From Hemileia vastatrix (Eukaryota > Basidiomycota > Pucciniomycetes > Pucciniales > Zaghouaniaceae): a DNA stretch of 64,000 bases. This document shows positions 1 through 11,413 of the stretch, piece after piece. Numbering within the stretch: the stretch's first letter is position 1; every line of letters begins with the position of its first letter. A program made the translations under genes and the position numbers. The stretch spans positions 24,655,001 through 24,719,000 of the forward strand of contig JASXTE010000005.1 in assembly GCA_030280995.1 (NCBI GenBank), read 5' to 3'. The notes under the pieces are model-generated. The model saw only the letters and a list, made by a program, of their open reading frames with translations, was not told the origin of the DNA and did no database searches.

Positions 1-915
1 TGGTTGTTTGAATTGTAGTAATTGAATAATGATAAATATCCGTTAAAATCCCTCCTTACTTATACCCAAATCCACTGGAGTGTACAGACCTTCAATCCAG
101 ATGATGTCACTGCTATCCCCGGCAATTACAGCACTGTGAGGGCCCATCACCTCCCCATGGCGTCCACTTCAAGAAGATTCAACACCCAGACCTCCAGTAA
201 GGACCCTCCATTACTATTAATGATAACACAGATCTATACCATAAATAGAAAATCCAGATAAAAGCCGATACCATAAAGAAACAGGTAAAATAAAAAATCA
301 AAAGGAGATTTAATGAAACCAAAAGCATATAAAGGAAACAAATAAAATGTCCAAGCCCCCAATAACATCCCCAAGCATCCATATTAACCCAGAAATATCC
401 TTCCAACCCATAAATCCTTGAATCACCATCCAAGGAAGTAAATTAAGTTGTCCAAACTGGGTGTATGCGCCTGATATATGTGTCTATGCTTCTGTAGGCG
501 TTGTGAGTCCACTGATTTTGTCCATATGACCTAAAATAAGCATAAAAACAAATTTTATAGCCTATTAAGGGGCTAAAACCCACTTATATACCTAAATATA
601 CATAATATACTGCATATTTCACTGAATATGAGATTTATGTATACATATAAGCTTGTGTATGTCAATAATTAATTCATATCACTTAAGATAAGTATATTTT
701 GACTCTATTAGCACCTTAATATGTAATATTAGGCTATGGATAAGCTATTTAAACTACTATAAGTTATATAATAGAATAATAATTATATATATATATAATA
801 TAATAATATATATTATTATTTTAACCTTATTTTTTAAGATATAAGCTTAATTTACTAAAGGTTATTTTATTTTAAGCATAAGAAATACTCAGTACTAGGG
901 ATATCTAGGCTGACA
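1..915 (-). repeat. Gypsy-B 3' LTR (partial, truncated by window start)
   Basis: Near-identical to 5128-5752 joined to 14152-14430. From the right copy the full LTR is about 1.18 kb, so roughly 260 bp lie outside the window. The inner edge at 915 is fixed by the TGACA end and the adjoining polypurine tract. Small open frames inside it are not supported as genes. Confidence 0.85.
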
Positions 916-933
916 CTCCCTCACCCCAAAAAA
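916..933 (-). other. Gypsy-B polypurine tract
   Basis: On the minus strand the bases immediately before the 3' LTR read TTTTGGGGTGAGGGAG, directly followed by TGTCAGCC. A purine-only run abutting the 3' LTR is the standard plus-strand primer of Ty3/Gypsy elements. The same tract, slightly changed, precedes the LTRs ending at 61308 and 62444, linking Gypsy-B and Gypsy-C as relatives. Confidence 0.75.
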
Positions 934-1031
934 AACAATAAAAAAAATGTTAAGACATTTTAATTAAAAGTAAGGAGTGAAATATAAAATAAAAAAAAAG
1001 TTTTTATAATACATATACTGAATAAACAGTA

Positions 1032-1795
1032 TTATTTAGATTTAAATTTTTTCAAGAGATTTTTAAGATCAGAGATTTCATTTTCTTGAATCCACTGGTC
1101 ATATTCACTTGATTTATTTGTAAATCTTAATAGATACTCAACTTTCTTTTCTTTAGTAAGGTGTCTCTTTTTAAGTATCTTTTCAATTTCTGCCTTTTCA
1201 ACTATTTCTTCAGGTTGCTGTTTATGCCTTCCTGATCTTCTTTGAAATAGAGCAGTATCATTAGAATGGTATGGTTTTATAATAGAAATAGGAAATACTG
1301 GATGTTTTCTGTCATATGGTGCATATAGAATAACCTCAACAGCATTATTACCAACCATCTTTTTAACTACAAATGGTCCAATAAATGGATCCTTCAATTT
1401 AACATTACCATTCAAATTGAAATGTAGTGTTGAAATAAGGACTTCATCACCCTCTTTGAACATTTGTTCTTTATGGGCTTTATCCCATCTTTTCTTTTCA
1501 TACTCAAACGCCTTATTTATACATTCTTGAGCATGTTTTCTGCATAATTCTTGCATCTGAAGAAAAGATTTAGTACCTGGATGGATATCCAATCTAGGTA
1601 ATATATTAAGCGTTTTAGCAGGGGTATTAGGTACATAACCCAACCATAACTCAAATGGCTTCTTACCAGTGACAGAATGTACTGCACTATTATATGCAAA
1701 TTCTAAACCTGGGATAAGGGTTACCCAATCGTGCGTGAATTTGTCATTGTCTTTAAAATTAAGACCAAAAGCACAATATCTTCTTATATATCCTT
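1032..1795 (-). pseudogene. Gypsy-B integrase C-terminus with chromodomain-like tail
   Basis: The minus-strand frame starts in the last part of the integrase core (IRRYCAFGL-like residues near 1790) and continues through the post-core region. It includes the GYVPNTP segment, the basic FEYEKKRWDKAHK helix, the GPFVVKKMVG SH3-like stretch, and a chromodomain-like end (IEKIL...YLLRFTNKSSEYDQW). The region from about 1032 to 1643 is uninterrupted (203 codons). The same protein is encoded at 62427-63749 in Gypsy-C, where the catalytic core is still present. Upstream sequence here is gag, so a large internal deletion has removed PR-RT-RH and most of IN. It cannot encode a working integrase. Confidence 0.8.
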
Positions 1796-4080
1796 AATGA
1801 TTTTAACATCCTCAAAATTCATTAAAGATTCATTTGAGTCTATATTTAATATTGGATTGTAAAAGATGGACAAATAATCTTCCAACATACAGACTTCATT
1901 TTCATCACTATATAAGATATTACTGTCATAATCACTTAAATCATTACTCTTTTCTACTTCATTTTCAGATTCATGTTGATTTTCAACAATATTTATGTTT
2001 TTCTCACATTTGTGACCTTTGACCCAAGGTTTGTTACACTTATAACAAGTATTTGTTTCATACTTTTTAGGTACTACAGGTGCAGTAGGTTTTTTCTGCT
2101 TCTCCTGAAGTGTTTTTGAATTCTGAATTTTTACAGGTTCAACATTTTGTTTATAAGTGGAACACCTTGATTCATACTTATGGTTTAATAATATTTCATT
2201 GCAAATATTAATAAAGTCAGCATATTCAGTAACATTTAATGTTATAGCTACAACAATATCTCTGACAGATATAGGTAATTTATATATTATATTATCTTTC
2301 TATAAGTTAAAATCCATATGAGGCTCAACGACTTTTAATTTTTTTTTTAAATTCATTAAAAATACCATAGGTTTGTCACCATTCAACAGATTATACCTAG
2401 TCTTTTTATAAAGTCTCTTCTGAGTAAGCCTGAATTTAGAACCTCCAAATTATTTTTCAATAAGTTGTTTCCATTCAGCCCAAGAGTAATCTTTTCCCTC
2501 ACTCAAGACAGCTTCAAACCATAATAAAGCAGCATCCTTAAATAAAGAAATTAATTTTGATGTTATCTCTTCATCTGGTAATTTATATGAGAATTTCAAG
2601 TTGTCAATTCTTTGAATAAAATGTTGCCAATCAGAGCTGGCATCCCCATCATAAGTTGGGTAATGATCCATCTTAGGCCAGTTTTTCTGATTGGATTTTA
2701 TCTCACTAATCTTAGGTAAATTCAACAACTCATTCACTTTTGATAAATGGTCTTGTATTTCCTCCTGCACGGATTTGTGACTTACATTTTCAGATTTGAC
2801 ACTACCACCAGATGGTTTTAATTGTGGTGGTATAGGGAAGGAATGAGATTCACTTTTGCCAATGATAGGATTATTATTATATTGATTATACTTATGATTA
2901 TCCTGGTTCATTAGTAGATTGGCAGTTTCAATCTCAACTTTAGTTAATCTTTGTAGCAGCTCAGAGACACTTTGATTTGTCTGGGCAAAAGATAACTTTG
3001 TTCTTGATTCAGTTTTCAATAAATGTGTTTCATATAATTTTTCTAACTCACAGAATTTGTTTGAAAGTTCATTATATTTATTACTCAATGAATCATATTT
3101 AAGAGTTAGAGACAAATGTTCTTTCTCTAATTCTTTGTTACGTTTTTCTAATTGAGAAATGTTTAATGTCAAGGATGAAATTGTATCACTAGTGAGCTTA
3201 AATGTCTGTTCCTCACAATCAGTCATTCTATTCCACAATGCTGAAATAATTATATGGACAGTTGGATCATTGTTAAAATATTCCATGTCTTACTTTTCAA
3301 TTCTCTCACTCTCCTGTGAACTTCTCATCTCACTAGTAGGTGGTTGCAACTGAGGGTTAACTATATTATCATTTTAAATAGTACTGTTATTGTGGACAAA
3401 AAACAAGTCAGGTGTATCTACCCTAAAACCTAAATTTCTTAAATCCTCCTCTATTTTTTGCACAGATTTAACATCAATAGAATTACCTATATTGTAATTA
3501 TTAGTATTGTGTTCAATCTGAGAGGGTAATCTACTTACCATGGGATAGATGCCAGTCCTAATTTTTGGCGCTTTTTTCCTTGATAAGGGTGAGCTGAGGA
3601 AGTCAGATGAGGTGGTGGATCCCTGTTGCAACTGTGGCTGGTCCACTGTTGATGAAACCAGTCCCATTTCCATTTGTCTACAAGGATTTTCTCCTGGGAG
3701 TGAGTTGACCCGCCTTGGATAGGGGGTTGCTGATTTGACTGACTGGGATTGCCTCCTTTTAACTCTGCCAATGCCTGATTCATCTGCTGAAACCTTACCT
3801 TGCAATTGTTTTGCAATTGCTCTACCTCTTTGAACATGAGTGATTTGGATTCTTCCAAGTTCAGAACCTGTTTGTCCAGGTGGGACAGTTGATCCTGAAG
3901 AGGAGGAGACGTCTTTTTTATAGTTATCTTTTTAAGAGGGCGTCCTTTTCCTCTATACTCATGCTTTCTGCCTGGGGGTATTGTTGACCCTCCATGGTGA
4001 TGTCATAGAAATTTTTTGTTATCTTTAGACCTGGTATTATAAGCAGGCTTTAAACTTACACTGTCCTGGGGAGCACTCAT
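1796..4080 (-). pseudogene. Gypsy-B gag (broken)
   Basis: The likely start is the ATG at 4080 (minus). The frame meets a TGA at 4005-4003, a frameshift lies somewhere in 3860-3540, and another stop falls near 2450. The long open part (3286-2450) has a heptad-rich coiled coil (roughly residues 35-130), a spacer, then a retrotransposon gag capsid-like region ending in residues such as ALLWFEAVLSEGKDYSW. Further down, near 2045-2000, is a zinc knuckle CYKCNKPWVKGHKC, typical of fungal Gypsy gag proteins. An acidic tail then runs straight into integrase sequence at about 1795. RNA binding and particle assembly would be its role; it is now dead. Confidence 0.75.
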
Positions 4081-4338
4081 ATTGTTAAGAATGACAATAT
4101 TTTACGTCTACAAAAAGGAAAAACTCTATGGAATTAGTAGACAAAAGATATTAGCAATGTTATTACTAATAAAAAAGCAATTGAGATTACCCAGAATTTA
4201 TATCTTTATATATTTAAATAAATTATAAAAAAAATTCAAAAAATCTGTTAAAAATATAATAATAAGTTCAACTAGACCTTTATAAGGGTGAATAAGTATC
4301 TTACCAAGCTTTAACCAAATACTAATTTAATTGGGTGT

Positions 4339-4599
4339 CACCACACAATATGGGGGGCGGACTTGCTAGCGAGTCTGCAACCTTGGACCCAAACTCACCA
4401 CAGATTGAACACACATTGAGCTATTAATAAAGGAACCATACAATCAGGGATGAACACCACTCAGCAGAACAGTTTTAGGTGGGTGTTCAAGTAGAGTTCA
4501 GTATGGGTTCAGTATGAGTTCAGTCTGAGTTCCATCTGAGTTCCATTTGAGTTCAGGTTGAGGAGTTGCTAGCAAGTCCACCCCCTATATTGCGTAGTG
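4339..4599. mobile_element. 261-bp CACTA-type MITE, copy 1
   Basis: Ends are CACCACACAATAT... on the left and ...ATATTGCGTAGTG on the right (CACTACGCAATAT when inverted). Both continue into GGACTTGCTAGC-type terminal inverted repeats. A 3-bp duplication TGT (4336-4338 and 4600-4602) flanks it. CACTA-like ends plus 3-bp TSD fit the CACTA/EnSpm superfamily. The interior has 11-bp tandem motifs of the form GAGTTCAGTCT and no coding capacity. A second copy of exactly the same length is at 38054-38314. Confidence 0.8.
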
Positions 4600-4853
4600 T
4601 GTTATATTGGTGTCCAAATACCAAGTGAAATTGGGTTTATATTGGGTACAGTTACTACTGTAAATACCTAATTTTTATGAAAAAAAATTAGTACAATTAT
4701 TTTAAGGGTTCTTTTCCGCAATCGCTGAGTAATTATGACCCACTAATATTCAGCAGACGCAAATATTTGGTTATTTTGAGCTGTAATAAAGTAAAAATCA
4801 TGTCCCAAGGCTTATACTAAATAATAAGTAAAATATAAGTAAAGACCCCCGAT

Positions 4854-5752
4854 TGTCAGTATAGTCTAGTATATAAATATAATATAATAGTGTTTATTTA
4901 TGGTCCTACTACTTATTGATAAATGATTTAGTGATTAAACCTAAGGGGAAGACTAATAAAATATTTATACTCAAATAAAACTCACAATACTTGGATTTAA
5001 ATGCGTGCTAGTGGTGGAAAATAGATGAATAAAATATAGTTATAGCTTATATAATGATAATATCAATTTATAATGGCTTTTATAATATATTTCTGAATGC
5101 TAATAATTGTATAGTAGTGTTTTGTTTGAATAGTAGTAATTGAATGATGATAAATAACCGTCAAAATCCCTCCTTACTTATACCCAAATCCACTGGAGTG
5201 CACAGACCTTCAACCCAGATGATGTCACTGCTATCCCCGGCAATTACAGCACTGTGAGGGCCTATCACCTCCCCATGGCGTCCACTTCAAGTAGATTCAA
5301 CACCCAGACTTCCAGTAAGGACCCTCCATCACTATTAATGATAACACAGATCTATACCATAAATAGAAAATCCAGATAAAAGCGGATACCATAAAGAAAC
5401 AGGTAAAATAAATAATCAAAAAAAAATTTAATGAAACCAAAAGCATATAAAGGAAACAAATAAAATGTCCAAGCCCCCAATAACATCCCAAAGCATCCAT
5501 ATTAACCCAGAAATGTCCTTCCAACCCATATATCCGTGAATAACCATCCAAGGAAGTAAATTAAGTTGTCCAAACTGGGTGTATGCGCCTGATATAGGTG
5601 TCTATGCTTCTTTAGGCGTTGTGAGTCCACTGATTTCGTCCATATGACCTAAAATAAGCAGAAAAACAAAGGTTATAGGCTATTAAGGGGCTAAAACCCT
5701 TTTACATACCTAAATATACACAATATACTGCATATTTCACTGAATATAAGAT
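4854..5752 (-). repeat. Gypsy-B 5' LTR, first segment
   Basis: Homologous to the left LTR from 5128 onward. The inner boundary at TGTCAG (4854) is inferred because it mirrors the CTGACA outer end and gives a total LTR length (899 + 279 bp) consistent with the left copy. Interrupted at 5752 by Gypsy-A. Confidence 0.65.
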
Positions 5753-6507
5753 TGTCACGCGCCACGTTACACTCGAGGAAAAATCAGCTCATTAAATCAA
5801 TAATATCGAGTCCTAAATCTATACTCGAAGCGCAGGAAGCAATTCTCCATAGCAAATGCGATTTTCCTTTGTGTACTTACTATTTAACTGTGCTAGCCTA
5901 AGACTCTAAATCTAAATTAGTCAATCTCCCAATAGGGTACCTTAGTCCTTTTCAATAAGTGACGCACAGCGCGAGGTTCAATGAAATAGTACAGTAGTAG
6001 TTTTCATTTAAGTTTTGTTAATTAATTAAAAAAGGGGTAAATTGAGCATGGACAGATATTTAGCGAAGAGGGTCTAAGTGTATGTTAGTAATGGTGCAAT
6101 GGAAGGGAGGTCAATGCAAGGAGGAACAAAGGATATAAAAGGGGTTGGGTATTTGATTCGATATTCCTTAGAATTAAATTATAAAACGTATTTACATTAA
6201 TGGTGGTAAATCCTTAAAGTTAAAATCATTGTTATTGTATCTTTCTTTTATTTTCTCAATATTCATTTCTAAATCCTAAATCTTTGATTATTGAGTTTGC
6301 AACCCTTCGTGAGATTTTAAGAATTACTATTACCTTTGAAACTAGTCTATAATTCTTCTCGAACGAACCTCGAACCTGTAGCTATTACTTCGATTGACCT
6401 TCGAATCATTTCCTCGAATCATTCCTCTGTGCTTCGAAGAAGTTTCTAAATCCCTCATCTCACTTTCAGGAACATCCTCGACCTTGTGCGTAGGTCTTCC
6501 GGTGACA
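5753..6507 (+). repeat. Gypsy-A copy 1 5' LTR
   Basis: 755 bp, starting TGTCACGCGCC and ending CCGGTGACA. It matches 13393-14146 (754 bp) with scattered substitutions, many of them C/T or G/A. The duplication AAGAT lies just outside. Confidence 0.95.
6134..6182 (+). promoter_or_regulatory. Gypsy-A copy 1 LTR TATA box and probable transcript start
   Basis: TATAAAA at 6134-6140 is followed about 30-36 nt later by AGAATTAAATTAT (6170-6182). That 13-mer is the exact reverse complement of bases just after the 5' LTR (6510-6522). The spacing suggests that the 13-mer is the 5' end of the transcript, folding back to prime reverse transcription. The same pair is present in copy 2. The start site is inferred. 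Confidence 0.6.
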
Positions 6508-6509
6508 GT

Positions 6510-6522
6510 ATAATTTAATTCT
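6510..6522 (+). other. Gypsy-A copy 1 self-priming primer-binding site
   Basis: ATAATTTAATTCT lies two bases after the 5' LTR. It is not a TGG-type tRNA primer site but is perfectly complementary to LTR bases 6170-6182. This is the arrangement of Tf1/sushi-type self-primed LTR retrotransposons. Confidence 0.65.
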
Positions 6523-6578
6523 CCGTAGTTCTCATTCTTTGCACTACTACGTCCTTTTAGGTGTTTCTAAAATTTTAA

Positions 6579-7766
6579 ATGGCACCTGTTCAATGCACTC
6601 CTCTTACGGGCGCTACTACTAGAGCTCGCAAAAGAGGCAGGCCAACAGCCACAAGGTCTGTTTCCTGCACTCACTCTTTGGAACCACTCGACCTTAGGGA
6701 GCGGCAACATTCAGTTCAATCTGTAGAAGACATCCCACAAGATTTTGAGGATTCTAGTGATGAAGAAGAAGGAGAGGATACAATGCACAAGGCACCATCC
6801 GCCCCTGCCAATCACCCTTCTGGCCAATCCTCCAAACCTGGACCATCTAACTCTCTGGAAGATTTCATGAGACTTTTCATGAAAACCCTTTCAAATCCAA
6901 CGTCTTCAGAGGGATCTAAGTTCAAAACTCCTTCGATGAAATCTCCTGACAAATTTGACGGAGATCACCCCGACAGATTGCGACCCTTCTTGCAAACCTG
7001 CAAGCTACTGTTCCATAATGACCCTCGAACCTTTAACAGCGACCGATCAAAGGTTGTTTACGCTTCTTCATTCCTAGCCGGGAAAGCAGCAAGATGGTTC
7101 AAACCTTATCTACTCATGCTTTCTTCGACAGAAACCCACTTACTTATCAATAATTGGGAAAAGTTTGAGGACCAACTATTTACGTTGTTTGGGGACCCTA
7201 ATGAAACGGACAACGCAGAAATTGAACTTGATTTTCTTCGCATGAGTGATAATGGTAAAGCTTCTGAATATATCTCGAACTTCAGAGCACTTCAAACTCA
7301 AGTAGATTGGAATGATGCTGCCCTTAAGTATCATTTCAAGAAAGGACTTCCTTCCAGGATTCTAGATCAATTAAATCTTCACGGTCAGAAGATGACTACC
7401 TTAACTGATTTAATGGATCGAACCCTCGAACTTGACGGCGTTTATCAAGGACGACTTCAACATCGTCGATATGCCAACAAATGTCAAGGCCTAAATTTTA
7501 AATCGGGACCTTCTTCACACCCACGACCAAATCAATCCTCCTCGACTCAATCCAAACCCAATAAGGGAAAGGATAAACCTCGACCAAAAGGCTCGACCCC
7601 AGGCGATATCAGCAAAGTACTGGATCCTAAAGGGGAACTTAAAGAAGCTGAGAGGAAGAGACGAGCAGATAATGGGTTATGTATGTATTGTGGGGGTAAG
7701 CACAAGTTGGAAGACTGTGTAAAGTTGAAGGAAAGAGAAGGTACTAGTTCGAAGTCAAAAAACTAG
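6579..7766 (+). CDS. gag: Gypsy-A copy 1 Gag polyprotein
   Basis: 395 codons, uninterrupted, starting at the ATG 72 bp after the 5' LTR. The N-terminus is basic (ATTRARKRGRP), followed by an acidic stretch (DSSDEEEGED). A capsid core at roughly residues 115-290 has the Retrotrans_gag pattern (KAARWFKPYLL, FLRMSDNGKASEYISNF). A basic Pro/Ser linker leads to a zinc knuckle CMYCGGKHKLEDC (368-380), a CX2CX3HX4C variant. It ends in SKSKN-stop on a slippery sequence. The role is particle assembly and RNA packaging. It is the only large protein of this copy that remains fully open, and copy 2 (32572 onward) is close to it but frameshifted. Confidence 0.9.
   Translation: MAPVQCTPLTGATTRARKRGRPTATRSVSCTHSLEPLDLRERQHSVQSVEDIPQDFEDSSDEEEGEDTMHKAPSAPANHPSGQSSKPGPSNSLEDFMRLFMKTLSNPTSSEGSKFKTPSMKSPDKFDGDHPDRLRPFLQTCKLLFHNDPRTFNSDRSKVVYASSFLAGKAARWFKPYLLMLSSTETHLLINNWEKFEDQLFTLFGDPNETDNAEIELDFLRMSDNGKASEYISNFRALQTQVDWNDAALKYHFKKGLPSRILDQLNLHGQKMTTLTDLMDRTLELDGVYQGRLQHRRYANKCQGLNFKSGPSSHPRPNQSSSTQSKPNKGKDKPRPKGSTPGDISKVLDPKGELKEAERKRRADNGLCMYCGGKHKLEDCVKLKEREGTSSKSKN
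7757..7763 (+). promoter_or_regulatory. Candidate -1 frameshift site A AAA AAC at the gag/pol junction
   Basis: The last two gag codons lie in the zero-frame heptamer A AAA AAC, directly before the gag TAG (7764-7766). Pol is in the -1 frame. The heptamer is retained in copy 2 (33750-33756). A TGA in the pol frame at 7775-7777 is present in both copies and would have to be a later CGA-to-TGA change or a sign that the site is no longer used. Confidence 0.5.
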
Positions 7767-10700
7767 TAGATAGTTGACTTGTGTGCAAAGCAAACTATCT
7801 TATCTCTCCCAGTGCACAGAACCTCCATGTCTTAAGGACTGGAGTTGCCTTAAACCGCTTGAGATTCATTCTTTTTAAGGAGGATATCCTCTTAAGTTGT
7901 CTTATAGACTCTGGAGCTTCAATTTCTTTTGTTAGTTTATCTTTTGCCAAGAAGCTTCAACTAACATTCACAGATATCAATCGAACTCCCATCTATTTGG
8001 TCAAATCAGAGGAACCCAAATATTGGGTAAGTAAGAAAGTTTTATGGGGTTTTAACTTTCCGAACTTTCCCCCCTTCGAGTGGGAATTATCAGTCTTGGA
8101 CGCTCAAAGGATGGACGATACCATTCTTGGCCATGACTTTTTAACACATTGAAATCCCGAAATTGATTGGACTAGGGGATTGATCACCCCACGCTCTAAG
8201 TATATTTCTGATTCTTCAATGCAGGTCAATAGGGAGTTAAAAAACCTGCCTGAAAACGTCCTGCTAGAGGACGAGTCTATGCCAGATGACTTGCAAGCAT
8301 CTGATCCTTCTTTAAATGAGCAATTGGCTAACCCTTCTAGCTCGATGACTTCACTTGAAAAGGATTTAAATTGCCTCAAAGTAATCGAATTCTGCTCTCT
8401 CAATACAGGTATCCTCTCGACAGATTCTATCGAAGATGAAGAGGACGACCAAATCAACGTTGAAGCCATTAAATCAACTCTACTCGAGATCTACCACGAT
8501 TTCCTTGATGTTTTCTCAATCCGCAAGGCGGATAAGTTACCACCTCATCGACCCTACGACCATCAAATAGAGTTAATAGGCCCAGTACCTCCAGCAGGTC
8601 CTGTCTATTCTTTATCGAAGGACGAATCTCAAGTTCTTCGAGACTACATTTCAGAGAATGTAGCCAAAGGTTTCATCAGAGCCAGTAAATCTCCAACCGG
8701 CTCCCCTGTCCTCTTTGTAAAAAAGAAGGACAGTAGTCTTAGGTTGTGTGTTGACTATAGAAAGCTCAACACAGTCACGAAGAAGAATGCATATCCTGTT
8801 CCTCCTATGTCATTACTTCTTACCCTTTTCAATGGTGCTAATTTCTTTTCTAAAATTGATCTTAGAGGGGCTTACAATCTTATTCGCAATGCGGAAGGTC
8901 ATGAACCACTGAATGCAATGTGCACTAGATTTGGTAGTTTTGAATATTTAGTTATGCCTTTTGGATTATGTAACGCACCTTCAACTTTTCAAACTTTTGT
9001 TAATGATATCTTTCAAGATGTTGTTTGACAAGTTGTAGTCGTCTATTTAGATGGTATTTTAATATTCTCGAAAACACTGGATGAACATATTCATCATGTT
9101 CGACAGGTCCTAAATTGTCTTCGAGATCATGGTCTCTACGCCAAGCATAATAAATGTGAATTCCACCTCAAATCAACTGATTTTTTGGGCATTACGTTGT
9201 CCACTGACGGTTTAGTCATGGATGATAAAAAAGTCCAGAAAATCCTGGAATGGCCTGAGCCCAAAAACATTAAATCACTCCAAGGATTTTTGGGTTTTGC
9301 AAACTTCTATAGAAGATTTATTGAAGATTACTCTAAAACTATTTCCAATCTTACTTCTCTTCTTAGAAAAGATATTCCTTTTGTTTTTACTTCTACAGCA
9401 CGAAAGGAATTCGAAGCACTAAAAACGGCGTTCACCACAGCCCTAATTCTTCGACATTTTGATCCTTCTGCCTCGAGAATAGTTGAGACAGATGTGAGCA
9501 ATTATGCTATTTCAGGGGTCATCTCCCAATTAAATCCTGAAACAAATTTGTTTCATCCTGTTGCTTTTGAGTCACGCAAACTCATAGCCGCAGAATTAAA
9601 TTATGAAATTCATGACAAAGAGCTTTTAGCTATTATCCATTGTCTTAAAAAATGGCGTTCTTTTCTTCTCAGCCTAGATAGTCCTTTTCAAATTTTAACA
9701 GATCATAATGCTTTGAAATACTTCATGTCTTCTAAAGTTTTAACCAGGCGTCAAGCCAGGTGGGCTGAATTTTTGTCTGAATTTTCTTTCTCTATTTCTT
9801 ATCGCCCAGGAAAAAACTGCATTGTCCCAGATATCTTGTCACGTCGGGACGACGTTTACCCACAGCGGGGGGACGCATTTGCTGACAAGAACCCAGCAAA
9901 TTTGCAATCAATCTTCAACGAATCAATGTTAACGACTCATCAACTTAATTCGATGACAATTCAATCTTTTCGAAATCCACTATCCAACATCCTCGAAGCT
10001 CAGTCGAAGGACGATTATTGTTTAGGGTTAAAAGACAAAATACTCTCAAAGCAAGGGGCCAAAAGATTTAGTATTGAATCAGGTCTATTAGTCTTCGAAG
10101 GTAGATTAGTCATACCTGACAACAATGAGATAAAATTATGGATTTTCAACAGTCGACATGATTCTCCATTAGCTGGTCATTTTGTGGTTGATAAAACCTA
10201 CCAGTTAATAGTGAGGGATTTCTTCTGGCCAGGTATGACCAGGGAAATCAAGGCCTATATAAAAGCTTGTTACGAATGTAATAGGAATAAGGCTCCCTGT
10301 CACAGGAAGCATGGGTTGCTTCAACCACTTCCTATTCCCTCTAAACCTTGGGAATCTTTATCAATGGATTTCATTTCTCAACTTCCTATTTCTAATGATT
10401 TTGATGCTATATTAGTAATAGTAGATAGATTTTCAAAAATGTCTATTTTCATTAAAACCACTACTACTGCTACAGCAGAGGATTTGTCAAAATTGTTTCT
10501 AGAATATGTATTTTCTAACCACGGCTTACCAAATGATATTATTTCAGATAGAGGCTCATTGTTTGTATCCACATTCTGGACCCAACTGTGTCGAGAACTC
10601 AATATCACGAGGAATCTCTCCACGGCCTATCACCCTGAAACCGATGGTCAAACAGAAAGAGTTAACCAAATCCTCAAACAATATCTTTGAATGTATGTCA

Positions 10701-11413
10701 GTTACCAAGAAGACGATCGGACCACATGGTTACCATTGGCCGAATTTGCTTATAATAACTCGACTCATTATTTGACACAACAATCTCCCTTCGAAACCAT
10801 TTATGGACGACATCTTCGATTCAACTCAATCCATGTAGGAACTAAACATCCTGCGGAACATTATCTTCGAGCTATATCACGACTCCAAGAAGAACTTAAA
10901 ACAAATTTGGAATCAGCGATTCGAAGATACAAGGAACAGGCCGACAAACATTGACAATCTGCTCCTTCCTTTAAACCAGGCGACAAAGTATGGCTCAACG
11001 CACGAAACATTCGAACAACAAGACCATCAAAGAAACTGGCTGAAAAGCACTTGGGACCATTGGAAATCGACTCTGAAGTCTCTAAAACTGCATTTCGACT
11101 CAAGTTACCCCCTAAATGGCAGACTATTCACCCTGTTTTCCATGTATCTCTCCTGGAACTGGCTCGAGAAATATACCCGGGCAAGAACCAACCCCCTCCG
11201 GAACCGGTCGAAGTAGAAGATCATCTAGAGTGGGAAGTAAGTCGTATCCTTGATTCAAGAATACGCAAGGGGAAACTTCAATACCTCGTGGAATGGGAAG
11301 GCTTCTTCAATGACTCAGACAAAACATCCTGGGAACCAGCCATCAATGTTTCTAACGCTCCTGAACTCCTAAAATCTTTTCATTTGAAATATCCTTTAAA
11401 ACCAAAACCTTAA
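7763..11413 (+). pseudogene. pol: Gypsy-A copy 1 Pol (PR-RT-RH-IN-chromodomain), five in-frame TGA codons
   Basis: One frame is kept for 3.65 kb with no indel, broken only by TGA at 7775, 8150, 9026, 10688 and 10952. In order: aspartic protease with LIDSGAS near 7905; RT with [18 protein letters not shown] and [12 protein letters not shown] (about 8640-9185); RNase H (about 9400-9860); integrase zinc finger (HDSPLAGH...CYECN, about 10155-10290); the integrase core with MDFIS, ISDRG and the Glu of DGQTER (about 10360-10660); and a chromodomain (WEVSRILDSR...YLVEWEG...SWEPA, about 11220-11370). The RT active site reads YLDG instead of YLDD (9044-9055). At least three stops correspond to CGA in copy 2 or conserved Arg, and one to TGG. 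It would direct cDNA synthesis and integration to heterochromatin but is inactive. Confidence 0.92.

Noticed and set aside
179..433. 84-codon hydrophobic frame repeated at 5297-5551
   Set aside because: Duplicated only because both lie in Gypsy-B LTRs; no recognisable domain and no ATG conservation evidence.
6579..7766. Gag as a host zinc-finger gene
   Set aside because: It lies between a proven LTR and pol, with capsid core and zinc knuckle, and has a second copy in the same setting.
7775..10954. TGA-only stops as evidence of stop-codon reassignment or readthrough
   Set aside because: Copy 2 has CGA or TGG at several of these sites and has other private TGA codons at CGA sites, so decay at CpG explains them better.
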